Positions 8,381-17,299 of a stretch of DNA of 64,000 nt are shown here, piece after piece. Both the position numbers and the translations under genes were made by a program. The DNA comes from Faecalispora anaeroviscerum (GTDB lineage Bacteria; Bacillota; Clostridia; Oscillospirales; Acutalibacteraceae): the NCBI RefSeq assembly GCF_947568225.1, contig NZ_CANOOQ010000001.1:2480001-2544000 (forward strand). Reading direction: 5' to 3'. Position 1 is the first letter of the stretch. Every line of letters starts with the position of its first letter. The notes beneath the pieces were generated by a model, which was not told the DNA's origin, did not search any database, and saw only the letters and a program-made list of their open reading frames with translations.

Positions 8381-9454
8381 ATGGAAAGTTACAACTCTGT
8401 TTTAGAGCGGATGCAGCAAACCTTTCAGGGATTGGCGGGCTTTTCCGCGGATGACGCATCTGATTTGGGAATCAGGCTGAAGGTGCTGGCGGGGGAGGTC
8501 TACTCCCTTCTGAGTGGAGTGGAATGGCTGAAGAATCAAATGTTCCCCCAGACGTCACAGGGCGAATATCTGGAGATGCACGCCGCCCAGCGTGGGCTTT
8601 CACGTAAAAGCGCAGTGCCATCTTCGGGAACGCTCGTGTTTGGGCGTTCCGGTAGCCTACCATATGATGTACTGATCCCCAAGGGGACAGTTTGTGCTGT
8701 TTCAGGAGAAGACGGCCCACGCTTTGAAACAACGCAGGACATCACGCTCACGGCCGGTGCGCAGACGGTGCAGGGGCCGGCGGTGTCGCAGCAAGGCGGA
8801 AGAGAATCCAACGCGGCGGCGGGTACGGTGACCCTTTTGCTCACGCCGCCGGCGGGCGTGGAAACCGTGACGAACTCGCAGGCCTTTACCGGTGGAGCCA
8901 ACGAGGAGACCGACGAGGAGTTGCGCAAACGCCTGCTGAAAAGCTATGAGGTACTGCCAAACGGCACCAACGCAGAGTTTTACCGCAGCTATGTTGTGCA
9001 GTACGACGGGATTCAGTCCGCAAGTGTTTTGCCGCGCGTAGACGGAAACGGAACGGTTGCCATATACGCCGCCGGCCAGGGCGCTGCCCCGCCGGATGCA
9101 CTGCTGACACAGATTCAGCAGGAACTGAACAGTCTGCGCGAAGTGAACGTGGAGGTAACGGTGCATCCGCCGGAGCTTGTGAAATTCCCGATCTCTCTTT
9201 ATATCGATCCCACGCCGGGGTGTACCCTTGCGGCGGCCACCAGCCAGGCGCTGCAGGTTATCCGGTTGTATTTTAGCCTGCTCTCCGTTGGGGAATCCGT
9301 CATTCTGGCACAGCTCGGCAAGCAGTTAATGGATACCGGGCTGATTCGCAATTACCATTTTGACGACGCATTGACCAAGGATAAAAAAATGGAGATTTCG
9401 CAGCTGGCGGTGCCGGATCCGGTGTATGTGCAGCAGATGGGGAGCGTGGTGTAG
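8381..9454 (+). CDS. baseplate J protein (gp47 / XkdT-like)
   Basis: A 357-residue baseplate J-like (gp47, gpJ) wedge component. Family marks include YLEMHAAQRGL near residue 65, a beta domain with GTVCAVSGEDGPRFET, then GANEETDEELRKRLL at about 170-185, and a late domain with HPPELVKFP. Length equals that of XkdT. In T4 this protein pairs with gp48/gp53-type partners to form the wedge core. It is intact, with GGAGGG in front of the ATG. Confidence 0.9.
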   Translation: MESYNSVLERMQQTFQGLAGFSADDASDLGIRLKVLAGEVYSLLSGVEWLKNQMFPQTSQGEYLEMHAAQRGLSRKSAVPSSGTLVFGRSGSLPYDVLIPKGTVCAVSGEDGPRFETTQDITLTAGAQTVQGPAVSQQGGRESNAAAGTVTLLLTPPAGVETVTNSQAFTGGANEETDEELRKRLLKSYEVLPNGTNAEFYRSYVVQYDGIQSASVLPRVDGNGTVAIYAAGQGAAPPDALLTQIQQELNSLREVNVEVTVHPPELVKFPISLYIDPTPGCTLAAATSQALQVIRLYFSLLSVGESVILAQLGKQLMDTGLIRNYHFDDALTKDKKMEISQLAVPDPVYVQQMGSVV

Positions 9455-9455
9455 C

Positions 9456-10022
9456 GTGAGGGCGATGGATTCCATAAGAGAAAAGCTGCTGCCGCTTCGG
9501 CTGTACCGCATGGACGGCAGCAGCCGGGTGGAAGCCGAGCTTTCCGCCGTGGCCGAAGGATTGGATTTGGTGTATCAGGCGCTCGAAAACCTGACACAGG
9601 AGGCGTTTGTTCCCACGGCACAGGGGGTGGGTCTGGCGATGCTCGAGCGCACCTTCGGTTCGGAGCGTACCGATTTGCCGCTGGAGCTGCGGCGCGAAAT
9701 GCTCTTGTACCGCGGTGCGGTTACGGTGAACGACAACACCAAACAGAGCGTAGAGCGCGCGCTGCTTTCGGTGGGACTCCGCGCACAGCTGTGGGAGTCT
9801 CCCCGCGAGCAAAAGCTGTATGTAATCTGCTACGAGGTGCTGGATCAAAAAATGACGCGATACCGTTTAAAAGAATCTGCGCTGCGCTTTCTGCCCGCCC
9901 ACCTGGAAATCATTTTTGATTTCGGGAAAGTGACATGGGACTACCTGCACAAAACAGAAAAAACATTTCTGAAGCTGGCGGAGCTCGAATACACCTGGGA
10001 GCAAATTCGGGAGTTAGAATAA
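9456..10022 (+). CDS. tail protein gp48 / XkdU-like (DUF2313)
   Basis: A 188-residue YmfQ/XkdU-like protein that normally follows baseplate J in Mu- and PBSX-type phages. I use GTG 9456 just after the J stop; ATG 9465 is an alternative three codons later. N-terminal helices (KLLPLRLYRM...VEAELSAVAEGLDLVYQALE) and the LERTFG segment fit the family. It caps or links baseplate and tail-fibre attachment in better-known relatives. Confidence 0.72.
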   Translation: MRAMDSIREKLLPLRLYRMDGSSRVEAELSAVAEGLDLVYQALENLTQEAFVPTAQGVGLAMLERTFGSERTDLPLELRREMLLYRGAVTVNDNTKQSVERALLSVGLRAQLWESPREQKLYVICYEVLDQKMTRYRLKESALRFLPAHLEIIFDFGKVTWDYLHKTEKTFLKLAELEYTWEQIRELE

Positions 10023-10047
10023 TGGAAAGAACTGGGAGGAAATCAAA

Positions 10048-10521
10048 ATGCCGTCCACGAATAAAACGCCCCAACTGGGGCTAAATAGCTGGGTAGACAC
10101 TGATAAGCCCCGCCGCGAAGACTTTGTTCAGGATAATACGATTCTGGATACGATTATCAGCGGGCATTTGGCCGACACAGTGCTGCACCTGACCGCAGCC
10201 GACCGGATAAAGCTGAGTAACAGCCTGGTTGCGGGCAGCCGCGCCGGGTCGGGTGCTGAGGAGGCTTCGGTCACATTTGATTTTGAGCCGAAGCTGGTTT
10301 TTGTATTTTCGAAGGATAAACCGATGATGGATTACAGTGCGTCTGGCAGCTATGTGGTGGTAAACAGTGGAATTGCCACGCAGTGGGGAAATACGGCGGG
10401 CGTGTCCATCAGCGGGAATAAGGTGAATTTCAAGCAGAGCAAAACCACCCCCGAAGCGGGTGGCACGCTGCTGAATTTGAATAAGCTTTACGGGCAATAC
10501 ATCTATTTGGCCGTGCGGTAG
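10048..10521 (+). CDS. tail fibre-like / receptor-binding-like protein
   Basis: A 157-residue protein beginning with PSTNKTPQLGLNSWVDTDKP, an opening seen in clostridial prophage tail proteins at the end of the baseplate cluster. The rest is beta-rich and ends in YIYLAVR. It is short for a fibre and has no collagen-like or chaperone domain. It is the last gene of the phage-like block: no fibre chaperone, holin or endolysin follows, and no terminator was seen before the hflX promoter. Confidence 0.6.
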   Translation: MPSTNKTPQLGLNSWVDTDKPRREDFVQDNTILDTIISGHLADTVLHLTAADRIKLSNSLVAGSRAGSGAEEASVTFDFEPKLVFVFSKDKPMMDYSASGSYVVVNSGIATQWGNTAGVSISGNKVNFKQSKTTPEAGGTLLNLNKLYGQYIYLAVR

Positions 10522-10527
10522 CGGTGA

Positions 10528-10556
10528 TTGACGAACCGGGATTTTTATACTATGAT
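10528..10556 (+). promoter_or_regulatory. hflX promoter
   Basis: TTGACG and TATGAT separated by 17 bases form a near-consensus sigma-A promoter about 60 bases before hflX. It starts only seven bases after the last phage-like gene, so hflX is expressed independently of that operon. Confidence 0.8.
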
Positions 10557-10617
10557 AAAGTACAAGTCATTCCCGGAGATTTCGGTTTGTTTTCCGGATT
10601 GCGGATAGGAGCTTTTC

Positions 10618-11886
10618 ATGGAACTATTTGAAAATGAAGTTCGCCCCGAGCGTGCGCTTTTGGTGGCGGTGGATACAGGAGAATATGACGTAGGAGCCTC
10701 AATGGCGGAGCTGTATGAGCTCACGCGCAGCGCGGGTGCGGAACCGATTGGCTCGATGGTGCAGAAGCGCCCGTCGCCGGATTCCGCGACTTGTGTCGGC
10801 TCCGGTATGGCGAATGATATTGCGGATTACTGTACACAGTATGAAATGGACCTGCTTATTTTTGACTGTGAGCTTTCGCCCACTCAGATTCGCAATCTGG
10901 ATAAGCTGACCAAGGTGCGCGTGATTGACCGCACCATGCTGATTCTCGATATTTTTGCCGCCCGGGCAAAATCAAAGGAAGGCAAGCTCCAGGTTGAGCT
11001 TGCCCAGCTTCGTTATCTGCTGCCGCGCCTGAGCGGCCAGGGCACTGCGATGTCGCGCCTTGGCGGCGGAATCGGTACGCGCGGCCCGGGTGAAACAAAG
11101 CTGGAATCCGACCGCCGGCATATTCGCCGCAGGATTGAGGGTCTTAAGGAGCAGCTGGACGAGGTGGAGAAGCACCGCGAGCAGATCAACCGCCGCCGCC
11201 AGAAGGACGGAGTGATTACCGTTGCGCTGGTTGGCTACACGAACGCCGGAAAAAGCACTTTGATGAACTACCTGACGCAGGCGGGCGTTTTAGCGAAGGA
11301 TCAGCTATTCGCAACGCTTGATCCCACGGCCAGAGCCTTAAAGCTGCCCGGCGGCGTTACTGTAATGCTGATCGACACGGTCGGCTTTGTGCGCAGACTG
11401 CCGCATCATCTGGTCAACGCGTTTCGTTCCACGCTCGAGCAGGCCGCTTTAGCGGACGTGATTCTGAATGTGTGCGACGCGTCCAGCCCGGAGGCACAAA
11501 CGCACTTAGAGGTGACACGCTCCCTGCTGGCGGAGCTGGGCTGCAAGGACCGCCCGCTCATCCCGGTGCTGAACAAGTGCGATCTGGTTCCCGAGCTCGA
11601 CGCCGTGCCCATGATCGGCAATGCCGTGCGCATCAGCGCTGCCACGGGAGCGGGTGTCGATGAGCTACTCCGAACCATTGAGCGGAATTTGCCGGTGCGC
11701 ACCGTACAGGTGGAGGCACTGCTGCCGTTTGCGGAAAGCGGGCTGGCGGCCCGTGTGCGCAAGGACGGCGTATTGCAGAAGGAAGAATACACCGAGCATG
11801 GCCTCAAAATTATTGCACGGGTAGGGCCGGAGCTGCTGGAGCAGCTCTCACGCTATCTGGTCGATTCCGAAGAGCCGAAGAGCTAA
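10618..11886 (+). CDS. hflX: GTPase HflX
   Basis: Ribosome-associated GTPase that splits stalled or hibernating 70S ribosomes under stress. The 422-residue protein has the N-terminal HflX nucleotide-binding-like domain (GSGMANDI near 61-68), the linker helix with SRLGGGIGTRGPGETKLE (about 146-163) specific to HflX, and a G domain: G1 GYTNAGKST at 206-214, DTVGF at 253-257, NKCD at 319-322. ATG 10618 is preceded by TAGGAG. It is monocistronic: own promoter upstream and a strong terminator downstream, shared with the convergent ruvX. Confidence 0.97.
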   Translation: MELFENEVRPERALLVAVDTGEYDVGASMAELYELTRSAGAEPIGSMVQKRPSPDSATCVGSGMANDIADYCTQYEMDLLIFDCELSPTQIRNLDKLTKVRVIDRTMLILDIFAARAKSKEGKLQVELAQLRYLLPRLSGQGTAMSRLGGGIGTRGPGETKLESDRRHIRRRIEGLKEQLDEVEKHREQINRRRQKDGVITVALVGYTNAGKSTLMNYLTQAGVLAKDQLFATLDPTARALKLPGGVTVMLIDTVGFVRRLPHHLVNAFRSTLEQAALADVILNVCDASSPEAQTHLEVTRSLLAELGCKDRPLIPVLNKCDLVPELDAVPMIGNAVRISAATGAGVDELLRTIERNLPVRTVQVEALLPFAESGLAARVRKDGVLQKEEYTEHGLKIIARVGPELLEQLSRYLVDSEEPKS

Positions 11887-11900
11887 TTGACAGTATTCAT

Positions 11901-11943
11901 AAAAAGTCCAGGGGAACAGTAATTTGTTCCCCTGGACTTTTTT
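11901..11943. terminator. bidirectional terminator between hflX and ruvX
   Basis: A 17-bp near-perfect stem (AAAGTCCAGGGGAACA and its complement) with a six-base loop; A and T runs flank both arms, so it can end both hflX (plus) and the pyr-ruvX transcript (minus). Confidence 0.9.
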
Positions 11944-11975
11944 ATATTGATAAGCGAAAAAGAGCCTCGTTATTC

Positions 11976-12395
11976 CTACTTTCGGTTTTTTCGGTACGCG
12001 AGGTAATTATCCAGAATGATGGTGGCGGCCACGGCGTCTACAACGGCCTTGCGGCGTTTGCCGCGCGTGTCGGTCGCGTTGAGGTAATTGTGCGCCGTAA
12101 TGGTTGTTCCGCGTTCGTCGCAGAATACCACGGGAACGCCGCTTTCCTGCTCGAGCTTGGCCCCGAACGCGCGGGCATTTTGGGCACTTTCTCCCTCGCT
12201 GCCGTCCATATTGCGCGGCAAACCGACCACCAGCAGTTTTGCGTTCTGCTCCCTCGCCGCTTCCGCAACGGCCCGGCACAGGCGCTCTGCATTGTGTTCC
12301 TGCACCACTGCAAGCGGGCTGGCCAGAAGCTCACCCTCATCGCATACGGCAAGGCCGGTGCGCGCCTTGCCCAAATCTACCGCCAGTATTTTCAT
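11976..12395 (-). CDS. ruvX: YqgF/RuvX family RNase H-like nuclease
   Basis: A 139-residue RNase H-fold protein of the YqgF/RuvX family, proposed to act on Holliday junctions or in rRNA processing. MKILAVDLGKARTG at the start holds the first Asp (residue 6); VVGLPRNMDGSEG and FCDERGTT follow, then VDAVAATIIL near the end with the last acidic position, all family-typical. ATG 12395 is set by GGAGG; an upstream in-frame ATG at 12467 lacks one and runs through a palindromic element. Last gene of the minus-strand pyr cluster. Confidence 0.93.
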   Translation of the reverse strand: MKILAVDLGKARTGLAVCDEGELLASPLAVVQEHNAERLCRAVAEAAREQNAKLLVVGLPRNMDGSEGESAQNARAFGAKLEQESGVPVVFCDERGTTITAHNYLNATDTRGKRRKAVVDAVAATIILDNYLAYRKNRK

Positions 12396-12450
12396 GGCAA
12401 AGCCTCCATTGATTAGATTCGGAATGCTGCTTTCAAAAGAGGAAGCCGCA

Positions 12451-12487
12451 GCTTTTATGCTCCCCACCCTCGGCGGAGAAAGAAAGC
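12451..12487. repeat. small GC palindrome, family copy a
   Basis: Imperfect inverted repeat built around CTCCCC...GGCGGAG between ruvX and the phosphatase gene. It resembles five other intergenic copies in the window (15883, 19669, 27844, 33302, 37267). Confidence 0.45.
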
Positions 12488-12514
12488 CGGGAATTTCAAG
12501 TGAATGGACGATCG

Positions 12515-13171
12515 TTATTCTTTGCGCGTCCAGTCATGGGGAATCATAACGGAAGGCTCCCCGGCCAGGTGCGAAGCGTCGTTCTTCAGGCGGATGGTTG
12601 CGTTCAACTCCTCATCAAAATCGACGATGCTCACCGCGGTATTGTCGCTCCAATCCATATCATTGAGCTGCTCGATGGGCCACCCTTCGGCCCGGCATAG
12701 AAAATTGCGGATTGCGCAGCCGTGGCTGGTAACGGCGATCGTTTGACCGGGATTTTCCCGAACCAGAGCAAGAACGGTGTTCCAGATGCGGTCGTAGACC
12801 TGACGCATACTTTCCCCCTGCTCAGAGAGAAACTCGTATGGCGCTTTCCACCAAACTTCCGCCATTTCAGGGAATTTCTCGGGCAGATCGTTCCACGGGA
12901 CACCCTCCCATTCGCCGCCGTCAAGCTCCATCAGGCCGCGCTCCTGTAATATAGGCAGGTGGTGGTACTGGTTTACGGCCAAGGCCGTTTCATACGCGCG
13001 CACCAGCGGGCTGGAATACAGCACGTCAATTTTGGTATTGCGCAGGCGCAGCGCCAGCAACTCCAGCTGACGGCGCCCGTTCTCAGTAATCGGAGCATCG
13101 GTATGCCCCTGAAAAATTTGTTTTACATTTCCTTCCGCCTCACAGTGGCGGATTAAGATCACTCTGGTCAT
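12515..13171 (-). CDS. histidine phosphatase family protein
   Basis: A 218-residue phosphoglycerate-mutase-like phosphatase. The catalytic RH motif is at residues 8-9 (LIRHCEAEGN; the usual RHGET is RHCEA here), with YSSPLVRAYETA at about 54-65 and the second catalytic His in VTSHGCAIR near 150. Substrate unknown; family members act on phosphosugars, adenosylcobalamin intermediates or small phosphates. The gene follows pyrD by 22 bases in the pyr transcript. No cobalamin genes are nearby, so a CobC role is not supported. Confidence 0.88.
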   Translation of the reverse strand: MTRVILIRHCEAEGNVKQIFQGHTDAPITENGRRQLELLALRLRNTKIDVLYSSPLVRAYETALAVNQYHHLPILQERGLMELDGGEWEGVPWNDLPEKFPEMAEVWWKAPYEFLSEQGESMRQVYDRIWNTVLALVRENPGQTIAVTSHGCAIRNFLCRAEGWPIEQLNDMDWSDNTAVSIVDFDEELNATIRLKNDASHLAGEPSVMIPHDWTRKE

Positions 13172-13193
13172 TCGCTGCTCCTTTTCCTTGTCG

Positions 13194-14105
13194 TTACCAG
13201 GGCTTTACGCCGCCGGTTAGCTCGGTTACGGAAGAAATTCCGTTCTGCTCCATATATTCGTTCAGCCCCTTCAGAATATTCAGGGGTGCTTTGGGGTCGC
13301 TGAAAAACACGGTGCCAAGCTGCAGTGCGCTCGCGCCGGCTAACAGCATTTCCACCGCATCCTGCCAGGTGGAGATGCCGCCCATGCCGACCACGGGAAT
13401 TTTCACCCTCGCGGCGGCCTGCCACACCATACGCACGGCTACCGGGAACACCGCCGGGCCGGAAAGACCGCCCGTATTGTTGTGCAGAATGGGCCTGCGG
13501 CTTTTAATATCGATGCGCATGCCGGTAAGTGTGTTGATGAGCGAAAGGGCGTCAGCTCCGGCGCTTTCCGCGGCGGCGGCGATTTCGCCGATGTCTGCCA
13601 CATTTGGTGAGAGCTTGACCATCAGCGGCTTTTTGCAGAACCGCCGCACCTGTGCGGTGATGTCCTCCACCCCGGCGCAGGAGGTGCCGAACTGTACGCC
13701 GCCCTGCTTCACATTCGGGCACGAAATGTTCAGCTCAATCATATCCACAGCGGTACCGGAAAGGCGCTCCGCCATTTCGCAGTATTCCGCCGGAGTGTTG
13801 CCCGCAATATTCGCGATGATCCGTGTGCCCTGCTGAGAGAGCCACGGCAGATCCTTTTCGATAAAGGTATCAACACCCGGATTCTGCAATCCGACGGAAT
13901 TCAGCATTCCACCCGGGGTTTCCGCGATGCGCGGCGGGGGATTGCCCGGTCGCTCTTTGAGCGTAATCCCCTTGCAGGAGATGCCCCCCAGAGCGGAGAG
14001 CGGGAAAAATTCCTGGTATTCATGGCCGAAGCCAAAGGTGCCGGAAGCCGCGATCAGCGGGTTCTGAAATTCGACCCCGGCAACGGTTACTTTCAAATCT
14101 GCCAT
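13194..14105 (-). CDS. pyrD: dihydroorotate dehydrogenase B, catalytic subunit
   Basis: Oxidises dihydroorotate to orotate in UMP synthesis using FMN; class 1B enzymes pass electrons to PyrK and NAD+. The 303-residue protein has the N-terminal PLIAASGTFGFG, NSVGLQNPG, ELNISCPNV with the family Cys near 130-135 (class 1 catalytic base), and GMGGISTWQDA near the FMN phosphate site. Only three bases separate it from pyrK, which fits the obligate PyrD-PyrK heterotetramer. Confidence 0.97.
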   Translation of the reverse strand: MADLKVTVAGVEFQNPLIAASGTFGFGHEYQEFFPLSALGGISCKGITLKERPGNPPPRIAETPGGMLNSVGLQNPGVDTFIEKDLPWLSQQGTRIIANIAGNTPAEYCEMAERLSGTAVDMIELNISCPNVKQGGVQFGTSCAGVEDITAQVRRFCKKPLMVKLSPNVADIGEIAAAAESAGADALSLINTLTGMRIDIKSRRPILHNNTGGLSGPAVFPVAVRMVWQAAARVKIPVVGMGGISTWQDAVEMLLAGASALQLGTVFFSDPKAPLNILKGLNEYMEQNGISSVTELTGGVKPW

Positions 14106-14108
14106 GCG

Positions 14109-14879
14109 TTATTCCTCCCAAACGATGCTGCGGCTGTCAAAGACGGGGCCATCCTTACAGACATGGGCGTAGATTTCTTTGCCGTCGCGCAGAACCTTGC
14201 ACGCGCAGCCAAGGCACGCGCCCACACCGCAGGCCATGCGCTCCTCCAGAGAAAACTGGGCGGGGATGCTGTACTCCTGTGCCAGCGCGTCGAGTGCTTT
14301 GAGCATCGGCTTTGGGCCGCAGGCGAACAGCACGTCGGTTTCTGCGGCGTACTGGCGCGCACAGTCTGCCACCGTGCCGTGAAAGCCCATGCTGCCGTCG
14401 TCCGTTGCAATGAATACCCGGCAACCCGCCAGCGCGAAGTCGCGCGCCAAAATCACGGATTCCTGATTGCGAAAACCAAGAATCACCGTGGCGTTCTGAC
14501 CAAAGTGCTTTGCCGCCGCGAGCAGAGGAGGCACTCCGATTCCGCCGCCGATAAACAGCGCCCGGCGGGCAGTGTCGCCCAAGGAAAAGCCGTTGCCGAG
14601 CGGGGCGAGCAGATCGACAAAATCGCCTAGGTGCTTTTGGCCCAGCATCGCGGTGCCCTCGCCGCGCTCCTGAAACACCAAGCGCAGCGTGCCGTTCTCC
14701 GCGTCAATGTCGCAAATTGAGATAGGCCGGCGCAGAGTTTTGCCCGGCACCAGCACGTGAACAAACTGCCCCGGCTTTGCCGCGCGGGCAAAGTCCTCCG
14801 CATCCAGAATCCAGTCGTGGATTCCCGGAGCGGGCTGCTTTTGGTAAATAATTTCGCACTGCATCGTATCATATTTCAT
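14109..14879 (-). CDS. pyrK: dihydroorotate dehydrogenase electron-transfer subunit
   Basis: FAD and [2Fe-2S] subunit that moves electrons from PyrD to NAD+. The 256-residue product starts at ATG 14879; the open frame continues upstream into pyrF without a ribosome site. FAD-binding RPISICDI near 50-57, the NAD-domain GGGIGVPPL, and a C-terminal cluster CGVGACLGCACKV with a later HVCKDGPVF supply the four cluster cysteines. It lies five bases after pyrF and three before pyrD. Confidence 0.96.
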   Translation of the reverse strand: MKYDTMQCEIIYQKQPAPGIHDWILDAEDFARAAKPGQFVHVLVPGKTLRRPISICDIDAENGTLRLVFQERGEGTAMLGQKHLGDFVDLLAPLGNGFSLGDTARRALFIGGGIGVPPLLAAAKHFGQNATVILGFRNQESVILARDFALAGCRVFIATDDGSMGFHGTVADCARQYAAETDVLFACGPKPMLKALDALAQEYSIPAQFSLEERMACGVGACLGCACKVLRDGKEIYAHVCKDGPVFDSRSIVWEE

Positions 14880-14884
14880 AGGCG

Positions 14885-15814
14885 TTATCCGATCCTCCCG
14901 ATTCTTGCGGTAATCGCGTCGCGCATGCGCACGGCTTCCCTGGCGGCGGCCTCCGCGAATTCCTGCTCGGGGGCGTTTTCCTTCTGCCATGCGCACAGAA
15001 TGCTGCGGGAGGCGTTGATCACCGCGCCGAGGCCGGAGGCATCGAAGGCCGGCGCTACGTCGTCGGCACCGCCGCCCTGCGCTCCGTAACCCGGAACCAG
15101 GAAGAAGGTATGGGGGAATTCAATGCGCAGCTCGCGCAGCTGCTCGGGGTAGGTGGCGCCTACCACCGCGCCCACGCCCGAATACACATACGCACCGGGC
15201 AGAAGCTCGCCCCATTGCTCACACATTGCGCCCATTTGGTAATAAACGGATTTCCCGTTTTTCAGTTGTTGATCTTGCAGTTCCCCGGAGGAAGGATTCG
15301 AGGTTTTCACCAGAACAAAAATCCCCTTATCCTCTCGCTTACACAGGCCCAGCAGCGGCTTGACCCCGTCGGAGCCAAGGTACGCGTTCACTGTCAGCGC
15401 GTCGCCCGCAAAGGGGGTGAGCAACTCGCCGTCCACGTCTGTTTTGCCCAGATGCGCGTTGGCGTAAGCCTCCATGGTGGTGCCGATGTCGTTGCGCTTT
15501 CCGTCAGTGATGACGAACAGCCCCTTTTTGCGGGCATACTCCATCGTTTCGGCCAGAGCGCGCATTCCCGGCCAGCCCAGCGCTTCATAGTAGGCGCACT
15601 GGGGTTTAATCGCCGGCACAATAGGGGCCAGCTCGTCGATCAGCGCACAGTTAAAGCGCAGCACCGCGTCGGCTGCGCCTTCCAATGTTTTGCCGAATTT
15701 CGCGTAGGATTCTTCCTTTAAAAAGCGGGGGATATACTCCAGCTTGGGGTCGAGTCCCGCAACGGTGGGGTTTTGCTTCTCGATGATTTTTTCAATCAGC
15801 GTGTCCAGTGACAT
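14885..15814 (-). CDS. pyrF: orotidine 5'-phosphate decarboxylase
   Basis: Converts OMP to UMP. The 309 residues put it in the long (type 2) OMPDC group. VAGLDP at 18-23 and the catalytic TDGKRNDIG (Lys 106, Asp 109) are present, as is PGYGAQGG near 240 for phosphate binding. AGGAGG precedes ATG 15814. It follows pyrC after a 163-base spacer that holds a small palindrome but no good minus-strand terminator, so read-through from pyrC is likely. Confidence 0.96.
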   Translation of the reverse strand: MSLDTLIEKIIEKQNPTVAGLDPKLEYIPRFLKEESYAKFGKTLEGAADAVLRFNCALIDELAPIVPAIKPQCAYYEALGWPGMRALAETMEYARKKGLFVITDGKRNDIGTTMEAYANAHLGKTDVDGELLTPFAGDALTVNAYLGSDGVKPLLGLCKREDKGIFVLVKTSNPSSGELQDQQLKNGKSVYYQMGAMCEQWGELLPGAYVYSGVGAVVGATYPEQLRELRIEFPHTFFLVPGYGAQGGGADDVAPAFDASGLGAVINASRSILCAWQKENAPEQEFAEAAAREAVRMRDAITARIGRIG

Positions 15815-15882
15815 AAGACTCCTCCTAATATTAAAAAATACCTTCTATTGTAATGCTGCTTCTTGACAACCGGTTATTAACT

Positions 15883-15908
15883 CATTCCCCTCTAAAGACG
15901 GAGGAATG
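15883..15908. repeat. small GC palindrome, family copy b
   Basis: CATTCC...GGAATG inverted repeat with CCTC/GGAGG inner arms in the pyrC-pyrF spacer; same family as the copies at 12451 and 19669. No T run follows on either strand close enough for a terminator. Confidence 0.45.
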
Positions 15909-15977
15909 AAATATCTTTTTTAAAATGTTTTGGCTGTAAAGGCACACGGAATGCCAAGATGACTCCGCTTCCGCCGA

Positions 15978-17255
15978 TTATAATTCCTGATAGACGATGC
16001 TGCCGCGGCATACGGTATATTTGACCTTGCCGCAAAGCTCCATCCCGGCAAAGGGGGTGTTGCGGCTTTTTCCATGCAGGCGCTCGGGGTCTACCGTCCA
16101 GCGCTCCTGTTCGCGGAACAGCACAAAATCTGCCGGCGCGCCCTGTTTCAGCGTGCCGCCGGGGATTCCGAGAATCTTTGCCGGGAGAACCGACATTTTT
16201 TCAATCAGCTGCGAAAGAGTCAGGCAGCCGGTGTTCACTAGATAAGTGATTCCCACGGCGAGCGAGGTTTCCATCCCGATGGAGCCGTTCGGCGCGGTGC
16301 GAAAATTTGCTTTTTCCTCCGGGGTGTGAGGCGCATGGTCGGTTGCAATCGCGTCGAGCGTGCCGTCGCGCAGCGCATCCCGAATGGCGAGCAGGTCGTG
16401 CTCGGTGCGCAGGGGAGGGTTCATTCGGCAGTCGCCGTTTTTCGAGAGCAGGGCCTCTTCCGTCAGCGAAAAATAATGCGGTGCGGTTTCCGCCGTTACC
16501 TGAACCCCACGTCGTTTCGCATCGCGGATCATCGCGGCGGCGATCGCCGTGCTGACATGGCAGATGTGAATCGGCACGCCGTACGATTCGGCCAGCGTAA
16601 TGTCCCGCGCGGTGCCGCATTCCTCGGCGGCAGCAGGAATTCCCGGCACACCGAGCCTGCGGCTGACCTCGCCCTCGTTCATCAGGCCTCCTGCGGCCAG
16701 ATAGAGGTCTTCACAGTGAGAAACCACCCGCAGACCCAATTGTGCCGCCTGCTTCATTCCCTCGGCCATCAGCTGGGTGTCGGTTACGGGCCGTCCGTCG
16801 TCCGAAACAGCAGTGACGCCCGCCGCCTTCAAAGCGGCCATGTCGGTGAGTGCCTCACTTTTCAGGCCCGTGGTAATTGCGGCGGTCACATACACGCGCG
16901 CGTCAGCCTGCTCCGCACGAGATAGGATATCCCTCGCCACCCCGGGTGTGTCGGTTACAGGGTTTGTGTTCGGCATCGCCAAAAGGCTTGTTACCCCGCC
17001 CGCCGCAGCCGCACGGCATCCGCTCAGGATGTCCTCTTTCTGCGTAAAGCCCGGGTCACGCAGGTGAACATGCATGTCCACCAGTCCGGGAGCCGCCGTC
17101 AGTCCCTTTGCGTCAATCACTCTCGCGCCGTCGGACGAAAGCTGCTCGCCGATTGCAGCGATGACTCCGTCCCGTACCAAAAGGTCGCCGATCAGGTCGA
17201 TCCCGTCCGCAGGGCTAACGATCCGGGCGCCCCGGATGAGAAGCTGTTCCGCCAT
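15978..17255 (-). CDS. pyrC: dihydroorotase
   Basis: Zinc amidohydrolase that cyclises carbamoyl-aspartate to dihydroorotate. The 425-residue class I enzyme has DMHVHLRDPG with metal ligands His 62 and His 64, a GGVTSLLAMPNTNP segment, CHVSTA (metal His) and ATDHAPHTPEEK (catalytic Asp) in the C-terminal half. It is the first gene of the minus-strand pyr transcript, with a strong promoter about 110 bases upstream. GGAGG precedes the ATG. Confidence 0.97.
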   Translation of the reverse strand: MAEQLLIRGARIVSPADGIDLIGDLLVRDGVIAAIGEQLSSDGARVIDAKGLTAAPGLVDMHVHLRDPGFTQKEDILSGCRAAAAGGVTSLLAMPNTNPVTDTPGVARDILSRAEQADARVYVTAAITTGLKSEALTDMAALKAAGVTAVSDDGRPVTDTQLMAEGMKQAAQLGLRVVSHCEDLYLAAGGLMNEGEVSRRLGVPGIPAAAEECGTARDITLAESYGVPIHICHVSTAIAAAMIRDAKRRGVQVTAETAPHYFSLTEEALLSKNGDCRMNPPLRTEHDLLAIRDALRDGTLDAIATDHAPHTPEEKANFRTAPNGSIGMETSLAVGITYLVNTGCLTLSQLIEKMSVLPAKILGIPGGTLKQGAPADFVLFREQERWTVDPERLHGKSRNTPFAGMELCGKVKYTVCRGSIVYQEL

Positions 17256-17299
17256 ATGTGCCGCCTCCTGTATCTTATCTTTGTAGCCATACCTCTTTC

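Noticed and set aside
10522..10617. Attachment site or integrase remnant at the right end of the phage-like block
   Set aside because: No tRNA, direct repeat or recombinase fragment can be seen; only the hflX promoter and leader are present.
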